A DNA stretch of 48,901 bases from Photobacterium aphoticum (GCF_001029435.1 NZ_LDOV01000032.1:1-48901), one strand, 5' to 3'. Shown: positions 1-9,241, numbered from the stretch's first letter. Notes: generated from the letters alone by a model not told the origin. Translations and numbers: made by a program.

Positions 1-19
1 AATCCTTCTCCCTCCACCA
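1..19 (+). tRNA. 3' end of tRNA-Tyr (cut by window edge)
   Basis: The first 19 bases look like the last part of a tRNA: the end of the T-loop, the T-stem 3' strand, a seven-base acceptor strand tccctcc, discriminator A and encoded CCA at 17-19. This matches the 3' end of gammaproteobacterial tRNA-Tyr as I know it; tRNA-Ser normally has discriminator G. The anticodon lies outside the window, so the identity is inferred. A terminator follows seven bases later, so this is the last tRNA of its transcript. Confidence 0.65.
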
Positions 20-25
20 TCCTTC

Positions 26-55
26 AAGCCAGTTGCGAAAGCGACTGGCTTTTTT
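26..55 (+). terminator. Intrinsic terminator of the tRNA transcript
   Basis: An eight-base stem AAGCCAGT/ACTGGCTT is extended by TGC/GCG around a GAAA tetraloop and followed by a run of T. It ends the tRNA transcript entering from the left. Confidence 0.85.
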
Positions 56-998
56 CATATCGGTACGCTGTAAATACGCTATGAATACATTGGAAATACG
101 CCGTATAAACTGTTTTCACCTCTCTCCTACGATATTGCCCTAAACCGGTGAGAACGCTAAACCCATCACCATGAGACAATCTCACAGACTCCATGCTGCT
201 GGCCTAATCAGTAAAGCCAATAAGGGATACCATCGTTGAACGTGAATTCCCGCGCATTCCCAGCCCCCTGATATTCAAGGCTTTGGTTGCCACTGACGCC
301 CCCTGGTTCTCTCCCCAGAAAATAGCATTGCGCTAATGAATCGTTCACCTCATTCAGCCTTGCTTGTACCTTCTCTGCATGCCTTCCATTTTACCTATCG
401 ATATCACGACAAGTTACGTCTGACACCCGCCCTTAGTGACTCTTCACAAACAAGCATGAAGGGGAATAACGTATAACATTTTCCTGACATCCCCCCTTAC
501 TTTTGTCCTCAACCACTCGCCATTTGACCTCACAAAAAATGTCAGCGCCTGTCATTACCCATAAAAAAACATCAAAACATTGATTTAAATAATAAATATT
601 TCGTTTGTCGTCAAACGCATGCTCACAGTTTTTATAACGTCGCTATAACTTCTCCCTCTGACTGTCAGCCTCTAAGATTTCCCTCAGCCAAGCACACGAA
701 GGGGTGTCATAGTCCATTTGCGCGCTTGGCTGAAACTTGAGTGATGTACTCAGCAAATGTGTATTTCTTGCATCTTTTATTAAGACTGCTTTGGGGAATG
801 GACGCCTCTTTTTTTTCGCTCTATATCGCCATGTCTACGTGATAGCCAATATGGTAACGACCGATAGACAGTGCGATAGCCAATGCACGATCAACCGTGT
901 TACAGCAAAGGCGATAACAAAAGACACGATGGAGCAGTAAGCAGTATCACGCAGTACTTTCAAACGTTAGACCATCAATATCGGCACCATTACCCACA
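56..998. other. Long intergenic stretch without a convincing gene
   Basis: About 940 bases hold no ORF I can support. A 67-codon ORF from a TTG at 737 has no clear ribosome site and unremarkable composition. Octamer AAATACGC occurs twice within about 40 bases near position 70-105. The one structured element is the inverted repeat at 684-733. Position directly after a tRNA gene would suit an old integration site, but no integrase or attachment repeat is visible. Confidence 0.5.
684..733 (+). other. Stem-loop, possible structured RNA or operator
   Basis: A perfect ten-base inverted repeat, TCAGCCAAGC at 684-693 and GCTTGGCTGA at 724-733, encloses about 30 bases that contain a smaller ACAC/GTGT pairing. 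A five-base hairpin TGAGT/ACTCA follows at 738-752. No T-run follows, so it is not an intrinsic terminator on this strand. It could be a small RNA, a leader or a protein-binding palindrome. Confidence 0.35.
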
Positions 999-1127
999 AT
1001 GAGCAAAGAGAACCACACCTGTCACCACCCGGCACTGGTGAAAATTAAGCGCAATATCTTCCAACGCTTTATCTATAAGGCGATTTACTACTGCAACACC
1101 TGCGATACGTACATTCGGTTGAAATAA
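999..1127 (+). CDS. Small cysteine/histidine-rich protein, possible zinc ribbon (42 aa)
   Basis: This ATG-TAA ORF encodes 42 residues, very basic in the middle, with C8-H9-H10 near the start and C32-x2-C35 near the end. That spacing would suit a minimal zinc ribbon. No family is recognised with certainty. There is no strong Shine-Dalgarno sequence. The next small ORF starts three bases after the stop in the same frame, so the pair may be co-translated or one interrupted gene. Support is the ordered Cys/His pattern only. Confidence 0.4.
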   Translation: MSKENHTCHHPALVKIKRNIFQRFIYKAIYYCNTCDTYIRLK

Positions 1128-1130
1128 GTC

Positions 1131-1286
1131 ATGAGCCAAGATAAACGACACGTTCGCCTTATCATTCGCAAGCAGCACGATGAACACCTCCGCGCCGTGA
1201 GACAAAAAATGCTCGCGGCAATGCGAGAAAACAAAACCACCGCCAAGCCTCTCACTTCACGCCATTCGTCACATCGTCCACTCTAA
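1131..1286 (+). CDS. Small basic hypothetical protein (51 aa)
   Basis: Follows the 42-aa ORF by three bases in the same reading frame. The 51-residue product is rich in Arg, Lys and His, with a probable helical part at residues 8-35 (Arg, Gln, Glu, Ala) and a Ser/Thr/His-rich tail. It could bind nucleic acid, but charge is the only hint. No family is recognised and no ribosome site stands out, so translation is uncertain. Confidence 0.3.
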   Translation: MSQDKRHVRLIIRKQHDEHLRAVRQKMLAAMRENKTTAKPLTSRHSSHRPL

Positions 1287-1408
1287 GCCCAAAAGCACGG
1301 ATGCTGGCTTAAAAAGCCGCTTGTCTCTCGCATTATCCATCCAACCGTTACCTATTTTTCTGTACACCTTCTACACTAAAAACAGGACACACAGTAACGG
1401 ACAAGGAC

Positions 1409-3148
1409 ATGTCTACTCTTTCGGCTCGCCTCGCGTCAGCACGCGTACTCATTGTTGATGATCAACCCAGTGCAGCACTCATGCTGAAAAGCGTGCTCCA
1501 AACACTGGGGGTAAAAGACGTGGATATTGCCCACGATCACCGACAAGCTATCACGGCCTGCCGAAAACATGCCTATCGGATACTGTTTGTGGATTATCAC
1601 CTCGACGGTCCCATCACCGGCCCGGAGCTGATTCATCTTTTGAAAAAACGCCAACACATCACGCCTTTTTGCGGACTGGTGATGCTCTCTGGCGATCGCT
1701 GTACCGAAGTGATCCTGACCGGCCTGACCCTTGAGCCGGATGCCTTTCTGACAAAACCCCTGACCGCGCAGCGCGTACAAAAAACCTTGGCTGAAACGTT
1801 ACAAGACATCACTCGCCGCCAGCCGATTTATGACGCTATCGCGCAGAAGACTCCCCAACAGGCGATTCGCTTATGCCAGCACACCCTATCGCATCACGGC
1901 TATCACCCGAAACTGGCGGAGTTACTGTGGTCATTGCTGATACAAACCCAACAATGGGCTGCGCTGGATGCCTCGTTGGCCCAATGGCAAACCCAGCCAC
2001 CCAATGCACACTGGCAACGGTTTCACGCCCGCAGCGTCCACCAGCAAGGTGATGTCGCGCAAGCCATCCGTTTACTGGAAACCCAGCTAACACGCACACC
2101 GTTACACTTACCCCTGTATGATGAGCTGGCGGATTATCTGGCGGAAAACGGCCAATTGCACCAAGCGTTGGCCATTGCGAAACAGGTCTTTGCCTTTACC
2201 CCAAGCATTCATCATCGCGCACTCAAAGTAGCGCAATTAGCTGCTCGAACAGATAACACCGAGTTATTGATCAAAGCCGGGCGAACACTGGCCAGTCATT
2301 TACCGATCATCGATGTGGGCTGGGTAGTCAGTTTGGCAAAATACATGGCCATTTTTGAAGGAACCTACTTCGCGCAGTCGTCGGCCGCTTTTCAGCGTGA
2401 ATTGAAGCAGGCATTAAAGGGGATTGATCACAAAGCGCAGCGTCGGTTACTGCCTGCACAGCGACCTTACTTAAGCTGCTACGGACATGTGGTAATGGCA
2501 AGACTGCAACTGGGCAATCAGCAGTCGCTCAAGGCCAAGCGACGCATATTGATGGGATTGTCCGGCTATTTTAATCAGCTTTCGCGTTTGCCTTCAGTGA
2601 TCTTGGCGGATGCACTGCCGGTATTGATGCACCTTGGGGAGATCCAATTGATCACCGCCTGTAAACGGGTATTGGCCAACCGGGATCAATTTGATGAGCA
2701 CAGTGCGCAACGCTTGCAGGCACTCAATGCCAATGCTGCACTCATTCAAGCACTCTCACCGCTGGAAAGTCAGCTGCATGATGCCGCAACACTGCTGACG
2801 ATTGCACCGCATCAGGCAGTGAGCCACTATCGCAATATCTTAAAAGTGTATCCACTGTGCAGTGAAGCCAATTTGGGCTATCTGCAATGCCAGTTAACAC
2901 TGGGGCAGACACCGGATGCTGACGCACTGCTGGCCATTCAAGGTATGCCACTGCCCGACTCACTGGCCGCTTGGCGTCAACGCTTACTGACACAATGGGC
3001 GGCCTACCGCACGACGGTCTCCGCCCCTTGGCACCGTCACACATTGGCTTACCGCTTTCCGTCGATACAAGATGCCTCAGACAGAGACTGTGGTGATCCG
3101 CGTATTACGGCTTTATTGCCCCGCACACCCAGTGCGACAACCGCATAA
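1409..3148 (+). CDS. Response regulator with TPR-like C-terminus (VieB-like)
   Basis: A 579-residue protein with an N-terminal receiver domain (about residues 10-130). It contains the acidic pair in LIVDDQP, the predicted phospho-acceptor D62 in FVDYHLDG, and the TKP lysine motif near residue 113. The remaining ~440 residues are helical and repetitive, as expected of tetratricopeptide-like repeats, with no DNA-binding or enzymatic domain. This architecture matches VieB of the Vibrio VieSAB system, where such a protein modulates the sensor kinase by protein contact. Here it is monocistronic, 13 kb from the VieS/VieA-like pair, so partnership is only a hypothesis. Start: ATG at 1409 with AAGGA just upstream, a short spacing. 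Receiver assignment is firm; the VieB label is tentative. Confidence 0.75.
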   Translation: MSTLSARLASARVLIVDDQPSAALMLKSVLQTLGVKDVDIAHDHRQAITACRKHAYRILFVDYHLDGPITGPELIHLLKKRQHITPFCGLVMLSGDRCTEVILTGLTLEPDAFLTKPLTAQRVQKTLAETLQDITRRQPIYDAIAQKTPQQAIRLCQHTLSHHGYHPKLAELLWSLLIQTQQWAALDASLAQWQTQPPNAHWQRFHARSVHQQGDVAQAIRLLETQLTRTPLHLPLYDELADYLAENGQLHQALAIAKQVFAFTPSIHHRALKVAQLAARTDNTELLIKAGRTLASHLPIIDVGWVVSLAKYMAIFEGTYFAQSSAAFQRELKQALKGIDHKAQRRLLPAQRPYLSCYGHVVMARLQLGNQQSLKAKRRILMGLSGYFNQLSRLPSVILADALPVLMHLGEIQLITACKRVLANRDQFDEHSAQRLQALNANAALIQALSPLESQLHDAATLLTIAPHQAVSHYRNILKVYPLCSEANLGYLQCQLTLGQTPDADALLAIQGMPLPDSLAAWRQRLLTQWAAYRTTVSAPWHRHTLAYRFPSIQDASDRDCGDPRITALLPRTPSATTA

Positions 3149-3150
3149 CC

Positions 3151-3178
3151 AAAAAGCTTGCCTGCTCAACGACCAAGC
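3151..3178 (-). terminator. Weak terminator candidate for yqjG
   Basis: Read on the minus strand, GCTTG and CAAGC form a short stem with a 13-base loop followed by five T. It lies 20 bases beyond the yqjG stop. The stem is only five base pairs, so support is modest. Confidence 0.35.
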
Positions 3179-3197
3179 ACACTTTACTCACGGTGCA

Positions 3198-4154
3198 TCA
3201 ACCTCGCGAATGGGCTGAGGTGAAATCCAGATCGGGCCCAACCGGCACAATACGGGTCGGGTTAATCGTCGCGTGACTGAAGTAGTAGTGACGTTTGATA
3301 TGGGCGATATCGACAGTGTCAGCAATGCCCGGCTGCTGATACAAGGCTTTGAGGTAATCCTGCAAATGCGGGTAATCGGCAATACGGCGCTTATTACACT
3401 TAAAGTGCCCCACATACACCGCATCAAAACGCACTAATGTAGTGAACAACCGCCAGTCCGCTTCGGTGATCTGGTCGCCAGTTAAGAAACGGTGTGTTGC
3501 CAAATGGGCGTTCACTCGATCCAGCGCGGCAAACAAGCTTTCATAGGCCTCTTCATAAGCCGCTTGCGTGGTGGCAAACCCACAGCGGTACACGCCATTG
3601 TTGATCGCCGGATAGATCAACGCATTCCATTGCTCAATGTCATCCTGCAAGGCCGCCGGATAATAGTCATCCGTATTGCCAGTGATCCCATTAAAGGCGG
3701 TATTAAACATCCCCATGATCTCAGACGACTCATTGCTGACGATCGTCTCTGTCTGCTTATCCCACAGCACAGGCACTGTGACACGACCGGTGTAATCCGG
3801 CTTGGCTTTCGTATACAACTGATGCAGAAAATCCAGCCCATACAGTGGTTCAGGCTGCTCAAAGGCCCAGCCTTTCTCCAGCATATCCGGGCTGACTACC
3901 GTGACATCAATGTGTGGCACCAAGCCTTTCAGTTGACGCATCACCAATGTTCGATGCGCCCACGGGCAAGCCAGTGACACATACAAGTGATATCGGCCAG
4001 ATTCAGCCTGAAAACCTTGTTTCCCCTCAGGGCCCGGCTGGCCATCCGGTGTCAACCAGTGGCGAAAACCGGCATCTTCACGGATAAACTTGCCGTCATT
4101 GCTCTCGGTGTCATACCACACATCATGCCACACACCCTGTACTAACTTACCCAT
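3198..4154 (-). CDS. yqjG: Glutathionyl-hydroquinone reductase (Xi-class GST)
   Basis: A 318-residue cytosolic enzyme of the YqjG/ECM4 family, which reduces glutathionyl-hydroquinones to free hydroquinones using glutathione. The hallmark CPWAHR motif is present with the catalytic cysteine at position 63, preceded by the family's tryptophan-rich N-terminus (HDVWYDT) and followed by a helical GST C-terminal domain. Length agrees with the family. Unlike common GSTs, this class uses cysteine rather than Tyr or Ser for catalysis. It is transcribed alone, convergent with the REC-TPR gene. A role in quinone redox protection is inferred from the family. Confidence 0.93.
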   Translation of the reverse strand: MGKLVQGVWHDVWYDTESNDGKFIREDAGFRHWLTPDGQPGPEGKQGFQAESGRYHLYVSLACPWAHRTLVMRQLKGLVPHIDVTVVSPDMLEKGWAFEQPEPLYGLDFLHQLYTKAKPDYTGRVTVPVLWDKQTETIVSNESSEIMGMFNTAFNGITGNTDDYYPAALQDDIEQWNALIYPAINNGVYRCGFATTQAAYEEAYESLFAALDRVNAHLATHRFLTGDQITEADWRLFTTLVRFDAVYVGHFKCNKRRIADYPHLQDYLKALYQQPGIADTVDIAHIKRHYYFSHATINPTRIVPVGPDLDFTSAHSRG

Positions 4155-4300
4155 CGTTCATTCCTCATCGGTTCAATCGCATTCCAGTGTTAAAACGAGT
4201 ATAGGAAGATTGTCCGTACATGTCGGCAGGGCAAATTGAACCGACTCATTCAAAATAATTGAACAAGATAAGAGCGACGATCAGGGCTCCGTACGCGACT

Positions 4301-4549
4301 TCATCGAATGAACTTGTTATAAATAAACAATAAGATGAACGCGCCTAAGGTCGCCGTCACCAAGCTGCCGATGTTCACCCCAGTCGCCGCACCCAAGCCA
4401 ATGAACGAACCGACCCAACCGCCCACAAAGGCACCACCAATCCCCAGTGCCATGGTGGCAATCCAACCGCCCCCATCATCACCCGGCATTAACCACTTCG
4501 CTAACGCCCCTGCCAGTAGCCCTAAAATGATCCACGAAAAAATACCCAT
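4301..4549 (-). CDS. GlsB/YeaQ/YmgE family small membrane protein
   Basis: An 82-residue protein with three hydrophobic segments (about 3-20, 30-52 and 60-80) rich in Gly and Ala. The sequence pattern (GLLAGALAKWLMPG, then GIGGAFVGGWVG) is that of the transglycosylase-associated protein family, PF04226. Members are small inner-membrane proteins often induced by stress; biochemical function is not established. It stands alone, upstream of and divergent from xthA. Confidence 0.85.
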   Translation of the reverse strand: MGIFSWIILGLLAGALAKWLMPGDDGGGWIATMALGIGGAFVGGWVGSFIGLGAATGVNIGSLVTATLGAFILLFIYNKFIR

Positions 4550-4733
4550 CGCTGACTCCTCAGTTGTGATCGAGATGAATCATGGTTCAGCATAGACGAG
4601 ATCTTTTACACACGACGTTTCACTTCCTGCTCACAATGTGTGTTAGTATTTTTTCCATTCCTGTCACCTCATACCGCTATGAGGTTGCCTTCCGGACACT
4701 GGCTTAACGCCAACGCACAATTGGAATAATAAA

Positions 4734-5540
4734 ATGAAAGTCATCTCCTTCAACATCAATGGATTACGCGCCCGTCTTCACCAACTTAAAGCGCTCATCG
4801 ACAAACACCAGCCGGATGTGATCGGCCTACAAGAAATCAAAGTGCACGATGAAGCCTTTCCGCTAGAAGACGTTGAAGCCATGGGCTACAAAGTCTACTT
4901 CCACGGCCAAAAAGCCCACTACGGTGTCGCGATGCTGTGTAAGCAAGAACCACTGGAAGTGCGTAAAGGCTTCCCGACCGATGATGAAGACGCGCAACGC
5001 CGCATGATCATGGCCACTTTTGCGCAAGAAAACGGTAAAACGCTGACGGTGCTGAACGGTTACTTCCCGCAGGGTGATAATGTTAGCCATGAAACCAAGT
5101 TCCCGGCCAAAGAGAAGTTCTATGCCGATTTGATGACTTACTTAAACGGCCACCATACAGCTGATGATGAGCTGATCATCATGGGCGACATCAACATCAG
5201 CCCTATCGATTTAGATATCGGCATTGGCCCGGCTAACGCCAAACGCTGGCTGAAAACCGGTAAGTGTTCTTTCCAGCCGATTGAACGTGAATGGCTGGCC
5301 ACCCTGCTGAACTGGGGCGTGGTCGATACCTTCCGCCAACTGCACCCAACCGTTGATGATCAGTTCTCGTGGTTCGATTACCGCTCGAAAGGCTTTGATG
5401 ACAATCGTGGCCTGCGTATTGACGTGATCCTGGCAACGCCATCATTGGCCGCACGCTGTGTGGACGCGGGCATTGACTATGAACTGCGTGGTATTGAAAA
5501 ACCGTCTGATCACGCGCCGATCTGGTCAACGTTCCAGTAA
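4734..5540 (+). CDS. xthA: Exodeoxyribonuclease III
   Basis: A 268-residue AP endonuclease and 3'-5' exonuclease of base-excision repair, EEP fold. Residues of the E. coli active site are present: N7, E34 in LQEIKV, Y110, D152 and N154 in GDINISP, D230 in RIDVIL, and the terminal D259-H260 pair in SDHAP, shifted by one relative to E. coli after residue 34. Length equals that of E. coli. Its own promoter region precedes it, and grxB follows after 56 bases. This is a standard housekeeping repair gene. Confidence 0.97.
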   Translation: MKVISFNINGLRARLHQLKALIDKHQPDVIGLQEIKVHDEAFPLEDVEAMGYKVYFHGQKAHYGVAMLCKQEPLEVRKGFPTDDEDAQRRMIMATFAQENGKTLTVLNGYFPQGDNVSHETKFPAKEKFYADLMTYLNGHHTADDELIIMGDINISPIDLDIGIGPANAKRWLKTGKCSFQPIEREWLATLLNWGVVDTFRQLHPTVDDQFSWFDYRSKGFDDNRGLRIDVILATPSLAARCVDAGIDYELRGIEKPSDHAPIWSTFQ

Positions 5541-5596
5541 GCACGTCGCGCCGTTTCGCCAAGAATTCTCACACGTACCAGGGTTAAGGAGAGACA

Positions 5597-6247
5597 ATGA
5601 AACTGTTCGTATTTGATCACTGCCCGTTTTGCATCAAAGCCATGATGGTGGCGGGTTACAAACAGCTGGATGTCACACTGGTGTATTTACAAAACCACGA
5701 TGTGGATGCACGTATCGACAAAGTAGGTGCCAATTTAGTGCCTATTTTGCAAAAAGCTGACGGCAGCTACATGGCAGAAAGCTTGGACATTGCGGCGTAT
5801 TTGGATGCGCTGGACGGCCATCCGCAACTTGCGCCCGCTCAACACAGCGAGCGTATTGATGCATGGATGGCACAGGCTCGCCCTGACAGTGGCAATTTGT
5901 TATTCCCGCGTTGGATGATGATCAGCCTGCCGGAGTTTGGCTCACAAGCGGCAAAAGACTGGTTCATCAAAAACAAAACCGCCATGATTGAACAACCGTT
6001 TGATCAGGCGTTTGCCCGCAGCGAGGAGTATCTGGCTGGGCTAAATACCCGTTACGAGGCGCTGGATTGGTTAACACTGCCTTCAGAGCGTGATAACCGC
6101 CTGAGCTACGATGACGTCAACCTGTTTCCAGCACTGCGTAATCACACCGTGATCAAAGGGATCCAATTCCCGCCTCGTGTGCGTCAATACATTGAGGAAG
6201 TGGCCGCCTTAACCGGCATTACGCTGTACGACGACGTCGCCGTTTAA
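5597..6247 (+). CDS. grxB: Glutaredoxin 2
   Basis: A 216-residue GST-like glutaredoxin with an N-terminal thioredoxin fold carrying the CPFC active site at residues 9-12. It has the cis-proline VPIL segment, the AESLDIAAYLD glutathione-binding region and a helical C-terminal domain. Grx2 reduces glutathione mixed disulfides. Start: ATG at 5597 behind a strong AAGGAGA. The 56-base gap after xthA without a terminator suggests possible co-transcription. A terminator follows at 6296. Confidence 0.95.
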   Translation: MKLFVFDHCPFCIKAMMVAGYKQLDVTLVYLQNHDVDARIDKVGANLVPILQKADGSYMAESLDIAAYLDALDGHPQLAPAQHSERIDAWMAQARPDSGNLLFPRWMMISLPEFGSQAAKDWFIKNKTAMIEQPFDQAFARSEEYLAGLNTRYEALDWLTLPSERDNRLSYDDVNLFPALRNHTVIKGIQFPPRVRQYIEEVAALTGITLYDDVAV

Positions 6248-6295
6248 CATGATAACGCCCGCATTACACAATGCGGCATGCCATCCACACACTTC

Positions 6296-6325
6296 ACAAC
6301 GCCACCTCCCGTGGCGTTGTTTTTA
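6296..6325 (+). terminator. Terminator after grxB
   Basis: ACAACGCCAC pairs with GTGGCGTTGT around a five-base loop and is followed by TTTTATT. The same hairpin lies downstream of the convergent minus-strand gene and may stop both transcripts. Confidence 0.8.
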
Positions 6326-6346
6326 TTGCGTCTACGGACAGCCCTT

Positions 6347-7210
6347 TTAACGTCCATACACATCATAATTGAAATACGACGCAGCAATATTCTGATAGAT
6401 GCCTTTGGCACGAATGGCAGTAATCGCCTCATTCAAGCGCTGTCGCAACCGGGTATCATCCGGCCGTACTGCAATCCCAAACCCGTTACCAAACCACTGT
6501 GGATCACTCAATGACGGTCCGACAAAACCAAACTGCTGCCCGCCCGGCACATTCAACATTACCGCTTCCAGCACAGGCGCTTCACCGAGCACGGCATCCA
6601 CTCGTCCTTTGACCAAATCGGCATGCGCTCCTTCCATGGTTGCAGAACGAATGATCCGGTTTGTCAGCCCAAACTGTGCCGTTACGTAATCATCTTGCAC
6701 GGTATCTTTGACCACGCCGAGCACCTTGCCTTGCAAGCCTTCAGGGGTGAAGGTTAAATCAGCATCGCGCCGCGCCACATACCGGCTGGGCAACTGGGCA
6801 TATTTTTCGGTAAACGCCACCTGTTGCTGCCGCGCTTCAGTGATCGACATCGCTGCAATAATCGCGTCATAGTGGTGAGTTAACAAATCAGGGATCAGAT
6901 CCGGCCACGCTTGCGCCACAATCTCACAGCGTACCGCCATCTCACGACACAGCGCATGAGCAATATCCACATCAAAGCCCATGACCCGACCATTTGGCTC
7001 TGTCCAGCTAAAGGGAGGGTACGCCCCTTCTACCGCAAAACGCACGGTCTCTTGTGGCGGAGGTGAAACACTGGCCTTCACCGTGATGGTGTGTCCAAGC
7101 AAGACAAGGATCACAAGACAGAGATCGCGAAGACGGCCACTCACCGCACGCCAGCTTGCTATCAACAACGGTTTTTGGACGGCCTGATGTACTGCACACT
7201 CACGCTTCAT
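6347..7210 (-). CDS. Periplasmic substrate-binding protein, family 3
   Basis: The product is 287 residues from the ATG at 7210, chosen because AAAGAGG lies four bases upstream and a signal peptide follows (hydrophobic LCLVILVLLGHTITVKA). A longer in-frame reading to 7396 adds a Cys/Trp-rich stretch that is implausible. The mature part is a Venus-flytrap domain of PF00497: FAVEGAYPPFS, then GFDVDIAHALC, the EARQQQVAFTEKY hinge region, and the GKVLGVVKDT segment. Such proteins bind amino acids or related ligands. No ABC permease or ATPase is adjacent, so it may feed a distant transporter or act as a sensor. Ligand unknown. Confidence 0.85.
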   Translation of the reverse strand: MKRECAVHQAVQKPLLIASWRAVSGRLRDLCLVILVLLGHTITVKASVSPPPQETVRFAVEGAYPPFSWTEPNGRVMGFDVDIAHALCREMAVRCEIVAQAWPDLIPDLLTHHYDAIIAAMSITEARQQQVAFTEKYAQLPSRYVARRDADLTFTPEGLQGKVLGVVKDTVQDDYVTAQFGLTNRIIRSATMEGAHADLVKGRVDAVLGEAPVLEAVMLNVPGGQQFGFVGPSLSDPQWFGNGFGIAVRPDDTRLRQRLNEAITAIRAKGIYQNIAASYFNYDVYGR

Positions 7211-7459
7211 ACGCCTCTTTCCCCCCCAATTCATAACCCCATTCACCGTTAAGCACAGCCATTCGGCACACTCACAAGGCACGCCAGCCATGCTCAGCCA
7301 CGAGACACACGCCCCGTTACCGCCCATACAACAGAAAAATAATTCAAACAACACGCATAAAAAATCAAATGGAAGCATAATTTCAATTTGCTTCAAGCCT
7401 ATACATACGATAGCTTATGCGGATAAAATGCGCCTAGCTCCATGATTAACGGATAAACC

Positions 7460-9241
7460 ATGATTAGCTCTCTCTTGAAAAAAGTTACTGACGGCATACC
7501 TTGCAGCTTAGTCCTTGTTTCAATTTTCTTTTCTGTCTTCAGCCATGCCAGTAATGACGCGGCAGAAAAACCGGTTATTCTCACCATTGTGCCGGAGCAT
7601 CAGGATCAGATCGTCGCGAACTTTAACCCGTTCTCCAAGCTCAGCATGCCAACCACGCATCAATTCATTTTTGAGCCACTGATCATTTTCAATACTCTGC
7701 AGAACAACAAGCCAGAATACCGTCTGGCGGTACACTATCGACTGGATAAAGATCTTAAAGGGATCAGCTTTACCCTGCGTAAAGGCGTGAAATGGTCTGA
7801 CGGCACACCGTTTACGGCCGATGATGTGTTGTTCTCATTTTCTCTCACCAAACAACGTCCTGATCTCGATGCCAATGCGATCTACCAGTGGATCGACTAC
7901 GTGGAAAAACGTGGCTCCCATGAAGTGTATATCAAGCTGAAAAAACCGAATGCACTGGTGGCCTACACCCTCGTGCTACAGCCGATTGTGCCTAAGCACC
8001 AATGGGACAACGTCAAAGACATTACCACCTACACCAATGCACATCCGATCGGTACCGGGCCGTTTACCGAAATCAGCCATATGGATGACGAGGAATATGT
8101 GCAATGTGCCAACCCGTATTACTGGCAGGCTGATCAGCGCCATATTGACTGCTTGCGCTACCCGAAAGTGAGCAACAATGAGGAATTCATTCGCCGTATC
8201 GCGAATGGAGAATTTGACTGGAGTGGCAGCTTTATCCCTGACATTGATCGCCGCTATGCGTCGTTTTCGCCAAACTTTAAATATTGGCTGCCGCCAGCCA
8301 GTAACATCAGCATTATGTTCAATTTCAAAACCGCCAATCCCGAAATTCGGGACGTGTTTTCTAATGTCCAGTTCCGCCGCGCCGTGTCGATGTCGATTCA
8401 GCGCCAGTTACTGATTGATATTGCTGCATTTGGTCAGGGGGAGCCGTCACGCTATGCCTCTGGGGTCAGTCCGCAATTTAAAAACTGGGTTGATCCGGTC
8501 AGCACAGAAAAATACCTGCCATTCATGACGTTCAATCCGCAGTTGGCCGCCAATCGCTTAGATAAATTGGGGATCGTGGATCACAATGGTGACGGGTGGC
8601 GGGAACTGCCTTCCGGCAAGCCGTTGACCCTGTCCCTGCTCACCCCGTACGGATGGTCAGATTTCAATACTACCGCTTTGCTCGTCAGTGAGATGCTGGG
8701 CCGCATCGGTATTCATGTGGTGCCGCAAGAGTGTGAGTACAGCCGGTTTGTGCAACGCCTGACGGAGGGGGATTATCAGATCGCGCTGACTAACTACCCG
8801 GAAGGGTCAACGCCGTTTAAGTATTTTGATACCGCCTTCAACAGTGACTATCAGGCGCCACAGTACCCCCGCTATGCGATGCACTTTTATCAGAATCCGG
8901 AAATTGACCATTTACTGTCCCAGTTCCCGCTGACGACCAATGCCTATCAGCGTTTGGCGATCATTCGCCAGCTTAACCGCATTACCGCCAGCCAGCAGAT
9001 CACGGTGCCGTTGTACAACACGGTGCAGTTTTACCAGTACAACACATCACGCTTTGAAGGCTGGTTCAATGAAGAGAACCCTGTGGCGAGCCCGCTCGCC
9101 TGGCCGCAGGTGCCTGAGCGTTTACTGCATGTACTGGCATTGCGCCCCAAACAGCAGGCCACTGCGATGCCTGCAGGCCAAGCACCAACAACAGTGACGA
9201 CTGAAACATCCGCACCCGCCACTCACACTTCCGTGCAGTAA
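7460..9241 (+). CDS. Oligopeptide/oligosaccharide ABC binding protein, family 5
   Basis: A 593-residue secreted protein. The signal peptide spans about residues 1-30, ending SHAS; the mature part is SBP_bac_5 (PF00496). Typical segments are FEPLIIF, the LRKGVKWSDGTPFTADDV signature near residue 113, and late NYPEG and RYAMHF regions. This family binds peptides, nickel chelates or oligosaccharides; relatives in Vibrio include the chitin-oligosaccharide binding protein that controls ChiS, but ligand cannot be read from the sequence. No permease genes adjoin it. The tail (about 560-593) is Ala/Thr/Pro-rich. The nonamer CCATGATTA occurs at 7440 and again at the start codon, making an in-frame four-codon ORF just upstream. 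Confidence 0.85.
   Translation: MISSLLKKVTDGIPCSLVLVSIFFSVFSHASNDAAEKPVILTIVPEHQDQIVANFNPFSKLSMPTTHQFIFEPLIIFNTLQNNKPEYRLAVHYRLDKDLKGISFTLRKGVKWSDGTPFTADDVLFSFSLTKQRPDLDANAIYQWIDYVEKRGSHEVYIKLKKPNALVAYTLVLQPIVPKHQWDNVKDITTYTNAHPIGTGPFTEISHMDDEEYVQCANPYYWQADQRHIDCLRYPKVSNNEEFIRRIANGEFDWSGSFIPDIDRRYASFSPNFKYWLPPASNISIMFNFKTANPEIRDVFSNVQFRRAVSMSIQRQLLIDIAAFGQGEPSRYASGVSPQFKNWVDPVSTEKYLPFMTFNPQLAANRLDKLGIVDHNGDGWRELPSGKPLTLSLLTPYGWSDFNTTALLVSEMLGRIGIHVVPQECEYSRFVQRLTEGDYQIALTNYPEGSTPFKYFDTAFNSDYQAPQYPRYAMHFYQNPEIDHLLSQFPLTTNAYQRLAIIRQLNRITASQQITVPLYNTVQFYQYNTSRFEGWFNEENPVASPLAWPQVPERLLHVLALRPKQQATAMPAGQAPTTVTTETSAPATHTSVQ

Noticed and set aside
737..940. 67-codon ORF from TTG in the first intergenic region
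   Set aside because: No ribosome site, unusual start, composition not protein-like, and it overlaps a palindromic region.
7210..7396. N-terminal extension of the family 3 binding protein
   Set aside because: The extension has no ribosome site and would precede a clear signal peptide; the ATG at 7210 has a good Shine-Dalgarno sequence.
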